Shown here: piece by piece, positions 17,929-25,423 of the stretch
How positions within the stretch are numbered: the first letter of the stretch is position 1
Layout: each line of letters begins with the position of its first letter
Assembly: GCA_026708115.1 (NCBI GenBank)
Contig: JAPOVL010000043.1
Location: 144,285 to 208,284 of the forward strand
Source: Chloroflexota bacterium
GTDB taxonomy: Bacteria > Chloroflexota > Anaerolineae > Aggregatilineales > Phototrophicaceae
Reading direction: 5' to 3'
Length of the DNA: 64,000 nucleotides
Notes under the pieces: model-generated
The model's database searches: none
Told to the model about the DNA's origin: nothing
Seen by the model: the letters and a program-made list of their open reading frames with translations, nothing else
Position numbers and translations under genes: made by a program

Positions 17929-18501
17929 CTAGTCGGGGAATAACCGCCCTAAAGGCAGCGCGAAACCGGGCAGTACAGTGCCGCCGCTCAAGTTACCCTC
18001 GGCTTCGACCATCTCGCTTTGCGGCGCGCCGTCGCTCCCCAGGGTCCATACCTCGGCGCTTTTCTCCGCCGGGTGGACAAGCCAGACCAACGAGGTACCG
18101 TGGCGCAGGTAGACGCTGGCTTTGCGGCGAGCTTGCGCCAGCGATTGCGACGGCGAGATGATCTCCACTGCTAAATCAGGCATAAACGGCGCATAACCAG
18201 CCGTGGCTGGCGTTGAAGCTTGTGTAGAGCCTTCAAAAGCAACATCGGGTATCAGCAAGGTCTGCCGATCGTCGGGCGGATGATATCCGACTTCGACCGT
18301 AGCTTCGCCCAGATCATGCTCGTCCGCATAGTTAGCGATATGTTGACCTATGCGTAGAGCAAGACGTCCATGTATTTGACCTGGCGACATAGTGACCAGC
18401 ATCTCCCCGTCAACTAGGCAAATCTTTTTGGCGTCGTTCTCCGGCGCGCAGGCCAGCCGCCACACATCATCCACTGTATATTCCCGCTCTCGGGTAGCCA
18501 T
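17929..18501 (-). CDS. Uma2 family (DUF820) PD-(D/E)XK nuclease-fold protein
   Basis: About 190 residues. YTVDDVWRLACAPENDAKKICLVDGEML, GRLALRIGQHIANYAD, LIPDVAFE and PDLAVEIISPSQS form the Uma2 core. In this core the Asp of PDVAFE and the Glu of VEIISPS act as metal ligands of a restriction-endonuclease-like fold. Members are abundant in cyanobacteria and Chloroflexota and their cellular role is unsettled. The ATG at 18501 is preferred over longer readings because the domain begins right after it. It converges with the importer C permeases, with only 10 bp between stops. No partner gene is adjacent. Confidence 0.85.
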   Translation of the reverse strand: MATREREYTVDDVWRLACAPENDAKKICLVDGEMLVTMSPGQIHGRLALRIGQHIANYADEHDLGEATVEVGYHPPDDRQTLLIPDVAFEGSTQASTPATAGYAPFMPDLAVEIISPSQSLAQARRKASVYLRHGTSLVWLVHPAEKSAEVWTLGSDGAPQSEMVEAEGNLSGGTVLPGFALPLGRLFPD

Positions 18502-18629
18502 CGGGTCTTCGCCTTCAATCATTCTCCATAACAACCACTATAACACAGGAGCAAGTGCAAGTAAGCAATGAGCATCAACAACAGAAGGGCGTTTCGGCGA
18601 AACGCCCCCAGAAAATGCGCTTCCCCTGA

Positions 18630-18690
18630 TTTTTCTCTGTGCCCTCTGTGCCTCTGTGGTGAATTATCGTTGCGCGACATGCCTGGACTT
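18630..18690. repeat. Dispersed 'CTCTGTGCCTCTGTGGTGAAT' type repeat
   Basis: An AT-richer repeat centred on CTGTGCCTCTGTGGTGAAT followed by TATCGTTGC. Related copies lie at about 27671-27712, twice in 29647-29765, and at 63604-63637, with a reverse-complement fragment at about 62971-62990. It is noncoding; its function is unknown. Confidence 0.65.
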
Positions 18691-18742
18691 ACTGGGAAGA
18701 CCGCTTCCGTAAAACGCAGAATCTAAAGATTTTCACCAAGCC

Positions 18743-20167
18743 TCAGTCGTAGACATGAGGCGGCTGACGCTCGTGCCAATCCTGCGTCTGCTCGTAGGCG
18801 TAGGCGATGCGGTAGAGCGTCGCCTCGTCAAAAGGCCGTCCTGTCAGTTGATAACCTATCGGCAGCCCGGCAGACGTGAACCCGCCCGGCGCGCTGATCG
18901 CCGGTTGCCCGCTCAGGTTGGCGGGATAAACATGATGAATGAATCCATCGGTCGGCGTCTCGCCGTTGTCCAGGTCTTGGCGAGGCTTGCGCACATCCGT
19001 CAGCAGCGGCGCTGGAACGGGAATCGTCGGCGAAATCATAGCCGCCAGATTCTCGCGCCGGAACAGCGCCTTCATGGCCGAACGGAAACGTTCGCGGGCG
19101 CGCAAGGCCGTGACATACTGCGCCGCCGACAGAAATTCCCCCATCCGCAAGGTGTCGCGCGTGCCGGGACTGTACAGGTGGCCCTTTTCCCGTATCTGAC
19201 GCCGATGATAGCTGGCCGATTCCGCCATCCGGATGGTCATCAAGGTCTCACGTGTTAAGGCCAGCTCGGGCAAGTTGAGCTCGATTATTTCCGCGCCCAT
19301 AGCCGCCAGTTCGTCGATGACGCTTAGGGTGGCGGCGCGCACCTCGTCAGTGACGTCGGGATAGAAGAAGTAGTCGCGCTCGATGCCGATCCGCGTGCCT
19401 CGCACGCCGTCCTCAATGCCCGCGGAGAAGTCCGGCGTCTCCACACGGGCGGAATTGGCGTCTTTGGGATCGTACCCGGCGATCGCGCCCAGCATCAGCG
19501 CGTTGTCGCGCACCCTGCGCGTTAGCGGGCCCACATGATCGAGGGACCAAGCCAGCGGCACCACGCCATAGGCGCTGACGCGCCCGTATGTCGCTTTCAT
19601 GCCGACCAGATTGTTGATCGAGGCCGGAATGCGGATGGATCCGCCAGTGTCGGTGCCGATCGTCCCGAAGGACGCGCGCGCCGTCAGCGCCACCCCGGAG
19701 CCGATGCTGCTGCCGCCCGGGAAGCGTTTGAGATCCCAGGGACTGCGCGTCGGCGGTTCGCTGCCGCCGCAAGAGAATTCGTGGCAGCGCGTTTTGCCGA
19801 TCAAGACGGCGCCGGCCGCGTAAAGCCTGCCCACGACGGTCGCATCGAACTCCGGCACAAAACCCGCCAATACTTTCGATCCAACCTCGGTCAGGATGCC
19901 CTTGCTATAGCAATTGTCCTTGACGCCGATGGGGATGCCGTGCAAGGGACCGCGATCGCGACCGGCAGCGAGTTCCCGGTCGGCGCCTTCGGCCGCCGCC
20001 AGCGCCAGGTCCACCGGCACGATAGCGTAGGCTTGCAGCGTCGGCTCGGTCTCTTTGATGCGCGCGAGCGTGGCCTCGGTCAGGGCGACCGATGTCGTCG
20101 CGCCCTGCCGCAGGGCGGAGGCCGCTTCGCTGATGGACAAATCGATCAGGGCGCGTGATTCAGTCAT
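18743..20167 (-). CDS. Amidase signature family hydrolase (GatA-like)
   Basis: 474 residues covering the whole amidase signature domain. GIPIGVKDNCY holds the catalytic Lys. FPGGSSIGSGVALTA holds the cis-Ser, and GTDTGGSIRIPAS holds the nucleophile Ser of the Ser-cisSer-Lys triad. Enzymes of this family hydrolyse linear amides or act as the amidase subunit of tRNA amidotransferases. No GatB or GatC gene is nearby, and the C-terminal substrate region is not the GatA type, so a stand-alone amidase is more likely. The ATG at 20167 is divergent from the dioxygenase gene at 20412. Substrate unknown. Confidence 0.9.
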   Translation of the reverse strand: MTESRALIDLSISEAASALRQGATTSVALTEATLARIKETEPTLQAYAIVPVDLALAAAEGADRELAAGRDRGPLHGIPIGVKDNCYSKGILTEVGSKVLAGFVPEFDATVVGRLYAAGAVLIGKTRCHEFSCGGSEPPTRSPWDLKRFPGGSSIGSGVALTARASFGTIGTDTGGSIRIPASINNLVGMKATYGRVSAYGVVPLAWSLDHVGPLTRRVRDNALMLGAIAGYDPKDANSARVETPDFSAGIEDGVRGTRIGIERDYFFYPDVTDEVRAATLSVIDELAAMGAEIIELNLPELALTRETLMTIRMAESASYHRRQIREKGHLYSPGTRDTLRMGEFLSAAQYVTALRARERFRSAMKALFRRENLAAMISPTIPVPAPLLTDVRKPRQDLDNGETPTDGFIHHVYPANLSGQPAISAPGGFTSAGLPIGYQLTGRPFDEATLYRIAYAYEQTQDWHERQPPHVYD

Positions 20168-20351
20168 GCCAGCCAGCGTCTAATTTCAGATTCGGCAGAT
20201 AATCAAAAGACCCCGACCCGGTCTTCCGACGGGGGCGCCAACCACCCTAGGCCATAGACTGGGTAAATGCGCTCTCGGGGACATCGTATCTGTTTGCTTA
20301 TATCGACCCAGATTATAGCATGCAAATAATCGCTATTGCTTGAAACAATTT

Positions 20352-20380
20352 TTGCATCTTGCCCCTCCTGACGCTAAAAT
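20352..20380 (+). promoter_or_regulatory. Possible sigma-70-type promoter for the dioxygenase gene
   Basis: TTGCAT at 20352 and TAAAAT at 20375, separated by 17 bp, end 31 bp upstream of the ATG at 20412. The -10 is close to consensus and the -35 is weak. Confidence 0.35.
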
Positions 20381-20411
20381 TCAGGCAAAGGCAAAATAAA
20401 GACTCTGACTT

Positions 20412-21323
20412 ATGCAGCGATCTACCACCTTACAGGAACCTCTGTCAAGCAACGGCTACACCCTCTCATCAGCGCCAAACCGCCTCGGCTGGCTGACGCC
20501 ATCCGACCCAGCCGCGTCGATCAGCGCGCTGCAAGAGCAATTCCGTGAACAGGGCTACCTCTGGCTTAAAGGCATCCTCGACCGCGACGATGTCCTCGAT
20601 TTCCGCCGTCGCTACTTCGCCGCTTTCGCCGATACCGGTCTGGTCCGCCGCGATATCGACCCCGGCGAAGGCATCTACGACGGCGCGAACGAAAACAAGA
20701 ACCTGATCCTCAAACTGCAGATGGAAACCCATCGCTGGGCGGCTTACGAAGCCTTCTGCCTGGCCAAGCCCATCTATCGCTTCTACGAAGCCTTCTTCGA
20801 GGGCGCGGTTTACCTGCACAAGCGCAAGCTCATCCGCCATGTTCCGCCCGGAGATGTCAGCACGACCGGCGCCCATTACGACCTGGTCTACCTGCGCGCC
20901 GGCACCGACGCCGTCTGCACCAGCTGGATCCCCATCGGCGATACCCCACCCGAAATGGGCGGCTTGATCTACCTGGAAAACTCGCACCACTTCGGCCGCC
21001 GCAAAGAAGCCGAGTTCAGCAAACTCAATGCCGAACTGCCGCCGGAAGAGCGCATCAATGCTTTCAACAAAAATATGGGGCTGCATGGCTGGCTGACCAA
21101 AGACCTGCCGTCGCTCGCCGACCGCCTGGATACCCGCTGGCTCATGGCCGACTACGAAGCCGGTGACATGGTCGTTCACGGCGCCTACACCACTCACGCC
21201 GCCACCGCCAACGCCTCGCCCGAGGGCCTCATCCGGCTCTCGACCGATATTCGCTACCAACGCGTAAAAGAAGAGATCGACGTTCGCTGGAGCAACCACT
21301 GGTCCTTTGATGACTTCAAATAG
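20412..21323 (+). CDS. Phytanoyl-CoA dioxygenase (PhyH) family Fe(II)/2-oxoglutarate oxygenase
   Basis: 303 residues. GAHYDLVYLR holds the His-x-Asp pair and HGAYTTHAAT the distal His of the 2-His-1-carboxylate iron site; RLSTDIRYQR supplies the Arg that binds 2-oxoglutarate. The proximal motif is preceded by LIRHVPPGDVSTT. The family hydroxylates small molecules such as acyl-CoAs, amino acids and antibiotics. It stands alone, divergent from an amidase gene and 148 bp before importer D. The substrate cannot be deduced, but the setting suggests catabolism of an organic small molecule. Confidence 0.88.
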   Translation: MQRSTTLQEPLSSNGYTLSSAPNRLGWLTPSDPAASISALQEQFREQGYLWLKGILDRDDVLDFRRRYFAAFADTGLVRRDIDPGEGIYDGANENKNLILKLQMETHRWAAYEAFCLAKPIYRFYEAFFEGAVYLHKRKLIRHVPPGDVSTTGAHYDLVYLRAGTDAVCTSWIPIGDTPPEMGGLIYLENSHHFGRRKEAEFSKLNAELPPEERINAFNKNMGLHGWLTKDLPSLADRLDTRWLMADYEAGDMVVHGAYTTHAATANASPEGLIRLSTDIRYQRVKEEIDVRWSNHWSFDDFK

Positions 21324-21335
21324 TCCGGTCTTTGA

Positions 21336-21376
21336 AGCCCCTCTCTCTTTATGGTTGAGGGGCTTGGAGTGGGGTT
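21336..21376. repeat. GC hairpin of the CCCCTCTC/GAGGGG type
   Basis: CCCCTCTCTCTTTATGG followed by TTGAGGGGCTTGGAGTGGGGTTG, a hairpin just after the dioxygenase stop. It belongs to the second dispersed repeat class of the window and may also act as an mRNA 3' end. Confidence 0.6.
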
Positions 21377-21471
21377 GTGCGCCATAGAACTGGAGGTGAA
21401 GACAAGCAAGAAAGCCAGAGACAGCAGTGCAAGTTGTGTAGCCTAAAATGTATCTGAATAGGAGAATTATC

Positions 21472-22845
21472 ATGTCTGTAAACAAGAAAACAGGAATATC
21501 GCGCCGCGACATACTCAAGACCATCGCCGGCGGCACCGGCGCCGTCGCGCTGGGCGCGCTGCCCGCCGCCAGCGTCATGGCGCAGGATCCTGTCACCATC
21601 ACCTACTGGCACGGCTGGACCGAACAATGGGAGAATTACGTCCAGGACATCGTCGACGCTTTCCACGCGCACCAGGACGCCATTCGCGTCGAGCCGCTGG
21701 TTGTCCCCTATGGCGATTTCCTGGTGCGCTTGACCGCCGCCATCTCCGCCGGCAACCCGCCTGACATCGTCACTTTCTTTGGCTCGAACGAGATCCCGGG
21801 TTTGGCCGCGCTCGGCGGCATCACGCCCTACGCAGACCTGGGCACGGCAGAAGAGGTCGCGGCCATCAAAGAATTCCTCACCCCAGCGGCTTTGGCCGGC
21901 GGCGTCGTCGACGGCGCCGTCTACGGCACGCCCAGCGGCTTCGGCGTCTACGACCTGGCTTGGAACAAGAACCAATTTGAAGAATCTGGCCTGGACCCCG
22001 AAGTCGGACCCAGCACGATCGAAGAGTTGGATGCCATGGCGGAGCAACTCACGGTCGAAGACGCCGATGGCAATCTGGATCGCGTCGGTCTGCTGCATCT
22101 CGGCTCGCACCACTCTTTCCACCGCGCCTGGTTCGGCAACTTTGGCGGCCAGATTTATGATGCCGAGAACGACGCCATCACCGCCAACCATCCCGGCAAT
22201 GTGCGCGCGCTCGAATGGATGATGTCTTACAGCGAACGCTATGGCGTTGATCGCTTGCAGCGCTTCCAATCCGGCTTGTCCGGCGAACGCGGCGGCACGC
22301 AAGACCCCTTCATCGCCGGCCGCCTGGCCATGCAACTCATCGGTCCCTGGAAGCTGGGTGACTTCCACCGCTTCGCCGCCGAGGGATTCCGCTGGGGTTT
22401 GACGCACCTGCCACCGGTCGCGGGCGAAGAAGACAGCACCGGCTGGGGTTCCTGGATTTGGGGCAACTACCAGTGCATCCCCACCGGCGCAGCCAACCCG
22501 GCAGCCGCCTACGAGTTCGCCAAGTGGTGGTCCGGCTTCACCGATCCGGATGTTATGGCCATCGTCGCCGCCTGGAAAGATACGCCGACCACGACCACTG
22601 GCTCGCTGGCCGCGCTGGAAGTGGACCGCATCACCGCCCTCTTCGACGAGCATCCCGACTACCGCAGCTTCTTTGAAACCATGGGCAGCCCGCGCGGCTT
22701 GACCACGCCGATGATTCCGGTGGCCAACTTCTACATGGACCGCTTGGGCTCGGAAGTCGATCAAGCTTTGCGGTTGGAGAAATCAGCGCAAGAAGCGCTC
22801 GACGCCGTGCAGACCGCCGTCGAGAACGAATATCGCCAGTTCTAA
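21472..22845 (+). CDS. Extracellular solute-binding protein, family 1, Tat-exported (CUT1 importer D)
   Basis: 457 residues. The N-terminus carries a twin-arginine signal, ISRRDILKTIAGGTGAVALG, ending near ASVMAQ, so the protein is probably exported folded through Tat. The mature start VTITYWHGWTEQWENY and SAGNPPDIVTFFGSNE are typical of the family. The ATG at 21472 is set by AGGAG 8 nt upstream rather than by an in-frame start at 21448. It differs from the other CUT1 binding proteins here, which use Sec signals. Its permeases follow in the order MalG then MalF, the reverse of the other operons. Confidence 0.9.
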   Translation: MSVNKKTGISRRDILKTIAGGTGAVALGALPAASVMAQDPVTITYWHGWTEQWENYVQDIVDAFHAHQDAIRVEPLVVPYGDFLVRLTAAISAGNPPDIVTFFGSNEIPGLAALGGITPYADLGTAEEVAAIKEFLTPAALAGGVVDGAVYGTPSGFGVYDLAWNKNQFEESGLDPEVGPSTIEELDAMAEQLTVEDADGNLDRVGLLHLGSHHSFHRAWFGNFGGQIYDAENDAITANHPGNVRALEWMMSYSERYGVDRLQRFQSGLSGERGGTQDPFIAGRLAMQLIGPWKLGDFHRFAAEGFRWGLTHLPPVAGEEDSTGWGSWIWGNYQCIPTGAANPAAAYEFAKWWSGFTDPDVMAIVAAWKDTPTTTTGSLAALEVDRITALFDEHPDYRSFFETMGSPRGLTTPMIPVANFYMDRLGSEVDQALRLEKSAQEALDAVQTAVENEYRQF

Positions 22846-22849
22846 GTCG

Positions 22850-23012
22850 ACCCTCACCCCAAACCCCTCTCCGGCGGGTCAGTGTCTACGCGACCCCATA
22901 AAGGGAGAGGGGCTTACGACATCTCTTGCGGGTTTGAGGACAGACGGTTTGCCATATCAGCCAGTGCAACACTCCCCTTCTCCCCTTGTGGGAGAAGGGG
23001 CCGGGGGATGAG
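22850..23012. repeat. Two GC hairpins with a 22-bp insertion, between binding-protein and permease genes
   Basis: The first hairpin pairs CCCCTCTCC (22865-22873) with GGAGAGGGG and has a loop widened by the 22-bp unit in reverse orientation (about 22873-22895). The second, at 22974-23000, pairs CCCCTTCTCCC with GGGAGAAGGGG around CTTGT. They lie inside the importer D operon, and an open frame in phase with the next gene runs through the second. Confidence 0.8.
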
Positions 23013-23034
23013 GGGTAGAAAACCGCCACAACCT

Positions 23035-23883
23035 ATGATCTTTCATTTCGGCATCAAACGCGCCAACATCAACAACATCGTCTCCTTCGTCCTGCTGGTC
23101 GCCTTGTCCGCCGCCTTCATCCTGCCGCTCTTCTGGATGATCACCACCTCGCTCAAACCCATCGACCAGCTCCTGCTTGACCCGCCGGTCTGGATTCCCA
23201 ACCCGCTCGAGTTCGAGAATTATCCCAATGCCTTGGAAGAGCAGCCCTTCCTGCAATACCTGGGCAACTCGCTGCAGATCGCCGTTGCCGCCGTCATCGG
23301 CGCCATCATCTCCAACAGCCTGGTCGCCTACGGCTTCTCCCGCGTCGAATGGAAAGGCCGCGACGTCGTCTTCGTGCTCGTCCTCTCTACCCTGATGCTG
23401 CCCTATCATGTCGTAATGATTCCGCTATTTGTCAGCTTCAGCAAGATCGGCTGGGTCAACACCTGGCTGCCGCTGATCGTGCCCGCCTGGCTCGGCCACC
23501 CCTTCTTCATCTTCATGCTGCGCCAGTTCATGCTGGGCATCCCCAAGGAACTCTCCGAAGCCACCCGCATTGACGGCGGCTCCGAGTGGGTCTTGCTGAC
23601 GCGCGTCATCCTGCCCCTCTGCAAACCGGCGCTGGCGACGGTGGCGCTCTTCCAGTTCATCTGGTCCTGGAACGACTTCATTGGTCCCTTAATCTACCTC
23701 AACGACCGCGATCTGTATCCGATGTCGCTGGGGCTGGCGCTCTATCATAATTCGCAGGGCATCACCGATTTCAGCATTCTGATGGCGGCCTCGACGATGG
23801 CAGTCGTGCCCATCATCCTCATCTTTTTCTTCATGCAGCGCGTCTTCATCCAGGGCATTTCGCTGACGGGCTTGAAAGGCTAG
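23035..23883 (+). CDS. CUT1 carbohydrate ABC transporter permease (MalG-like)
   Basis: 282 residues with six helices, first at about 12-34. YGFSRVEWKGRD and the EAA loop near residue 180, SEATRIDGGSEWVLLTRVILPL, fit the family, and the C-terminus RVFIQGISLTGLKG is typical. The frame is open back to 22882 through repeat DNA; the start at 23035 is chosen because family similarity begins there. The ribosome site is poor, as in the other permease genes that follow hairpins. Confidence 0.88.
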   Translation: MIFHFGIKRANINNIVSFVLLVALSAAFILPLFWMITTSLKPIDQLLLDPPVWIPNPLEFENYPNALEEQPFLQYLGNSLQIAVAAVIGAIISNSLVAYGFSRVEWKGRDVVFVLVLSTLMLPYHVVMIPLFVSFSKIGWVNTWLPLIVPAWLGHPFFIFMLRQFMLGIPKELSEATRIDGGSEWVLLTRVILPLCKPALATVALFQFIWSWNDFIGPLIYLNDRDLYPMSLGLALYHNSQGITDFSILMAASTMAVVPIILIFFFMQRVFIQGISLTGLKG

Positions 23884-23886
23884 ACC

Positions 23887-24852
23887 TTGAACACCGCCGA
23901 TCCACTTAACGCGCCGGTCAAGGCGACACAACGGAAACCGAAACCGGGTAGGCTTATGCTGACGCCACGCAATCGCCGCGAACTGCGCAAAATAGCCGTC
24001 GGCCTGGTTTTCATCGCGCCCTGGATCGTGGGCTTCCTGGCGCTTAACCTCTATCCCATCATCGCTTCGTTCTATTACAGCTTGACCCGCTACTCGCCGA
24101 TTTCGTCGCCCAGGTTCATCGGCCTGTTCAACTACGAGAAGCTGCTCTACTTTGATCCGCTCTTCATCAAGGCGCTGGCGAACACCTTGTATTTTGTGGT
24201 TTTCGCCGTGCCCCTGGGCAATATGCTGGCGCTGGCGCTGGCTGTTTTGCTTAATCAGAAGGTCAAGGGCTTGTCCGTCTTCCGGACGATCTTCTATTTG
24301 CCCAGCATCTTGCCGCTCGTCGCCACCAGCATCGTCTGGACCTGGCTGCTGCATCCGCAGTACGGCGCCGTCAGCGTGATCATGGCTGAACTGGGATTGC
24401 CCGTCATTAGTTGGTTTTCCGATCCCCAATGGGCGAAACCCGCGCTGATCATGATGAGCATGTGGGGCACCGGCTGGATGATGCTGATCTATCTGGCGGC
24501 GCTGCAAGATGTGCCGCAAGAGCTCTACGACGTCGCCTCGCTGGACGGCGCCAGCTTGTGGCGCAAGTTCCGCCATGTGACCGTGCCCATGATCAGCCCC
24601 ATCATCCTCTTCAACACCATAGTTGGCTTGATCGGCGCCTTCCAATACTTCACCGAAGCCTACATCATCACCGAGGGCGGCCCGGGCGATTCGACGCTCT
24701 TCTATTCGCTCTACCTGTTTAATAACGCCTTCGCCTATTTCAAAATGGGCTATGCTTCCGCCATGGCTTGGATCCTGTTCCTGATCATTCTGATTCTGAC
24801 CTTCCTGATCTTCCGCACGTCCGCCAAACGCGTCTATTATCACGGCAATTGA
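23887..24852 (+). CDS. CUT1 carbohydrate ABC transporter permease (MalF-like)
   Basis: Up to 321 residues, starting at a TTG three bases after the previous stop (upstream AAAGGC); an internal ATG at 23956 is an alternative. The first helix is at about residues 36-58 (GLVFIAPWIVGFLALNLYPI). LLNQKVKGLSVFRTIFYLPSILP and the EAA loop near residue 215, YDVASLDGASLWRKFRHVTVPM, are typical. Importer D therefore has the order binding protein, MalG, MalF. Confidence 0.88.
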   Translation: MNTADPLNAPVKATQRKPKPGRLMLTPRNRRELRKIAVGLVFIAPWIVGFLALNLYPIIASFYYSLTRYSPISSPRFIGLFNYEKLLYFDPLFIKALANTLYFVVFAVPLGNMLALALAVLLNQKVKGLSVFRTIFYLPSILPLVATSIVWTWLLHPQYGAVSVIMAELGLPVISWFSDPQWAKPALIMMSMWGTGWMMLIYLAALQDVPQELYDVASLDGASLWRKFRHVTVPMISPIILFNTIVGLIGAFQYFTEAYIITEGGPGDSTLFYSLYLFNNAFAYFKMGYASAMAWILFLIILILTFLIFRTSAKRVYYHGN

Positions 24853-24962
24853 TCCGCCGCCGCTTGACCCGGCGCACGTCGCAGCCAGACGCTTCGCTCC
24901 CCTGTGAACTGCCTCGTGTTTTTCACAACCTCCACTGTCTCGACCCGCCTGATGCCGCTGAA

Positions 24963-25144
24963 GACAAGACAGGTTTTTCTACCTCATCCCCGGCCCTTCT
25001 CCAAAGCTTTGGGGAAGGGTGACTCTATATTGGATTTGGGATTTAACATGCTGAAATTCACGAGAATGAACAAACAATACCATCTTCTTGTGGCGCGCTC
25101 CCCCTCTCCGATGCTTCGGGGAGGGGGCCGGGGGGTGGGGTAGA
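24963..25144. repeat. 182-bp mosaic repeat, copy 1
   Basis: It begins GACAAGACAGG and runs through a CCTTCTCCAAAGC/TTTGGGGAAGG hairpin, an AT-rich middle (TTGGGATTTAACATGCTG, then CCATCTTCTTGTGGCGCG) and a second hairpin CCCCCTCTCC/GGGGAGGGGG ending GGGGTGGGGT. A near copy lies at 61764-61946. The surrounding 24853-25423 gap holds no other gene. Its right flank (25150-25190) is the reverse complement of sequence at about 39045-39075. Confidence 0.9.
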
Positions 25145-25423
25145 ACTTAGAATCGCGCCATTTGCCAACCTGTTATGTCCTCAGCCTGATGCCGCGGGAG
25201 GTGGCCCCACGACAGAAGGCCCGCGTCAGCCAAACGTCGGCTTTGCGCCCGCCTGCCGTCATTTAGAGCTTGGTCATACCAGATACACTGACATACGCAT
25301 AGCGTTGCTTTGCAGCGGCGGAGAAGGAGACCTATGCCGAAGGGCAAAGCAGGCAACACCAGCTCGGGCAGGTCGCCCGCCGCGACGCGCCCGTGCAAGC
25401 GTCAACAGAATGGAGGCGGCATT

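Noticed and set aside
18743..20167. Glutamyl-tRNA amidotransferase subunit A (gatA)
   Set aside because: The amidase triad is present but GatB and GatC genes are not adjacent, and the setting is catabolic; a stand-alone amidase is the safer call.
22882..23034. A longer N-terminus for the importer D MalG-like permease
   Set aside because: The extra 51 codons are translated hairpin repeat (Pro, Gly and Arg-rich) without a ribosome site; the family similarity starts at 23035.
23689..24843. A 384-codon minus-strand frame over the importer D permeases
   Set aside because: Antisense shadow of a MalF-like permease gene; no domain and no ribosome site.
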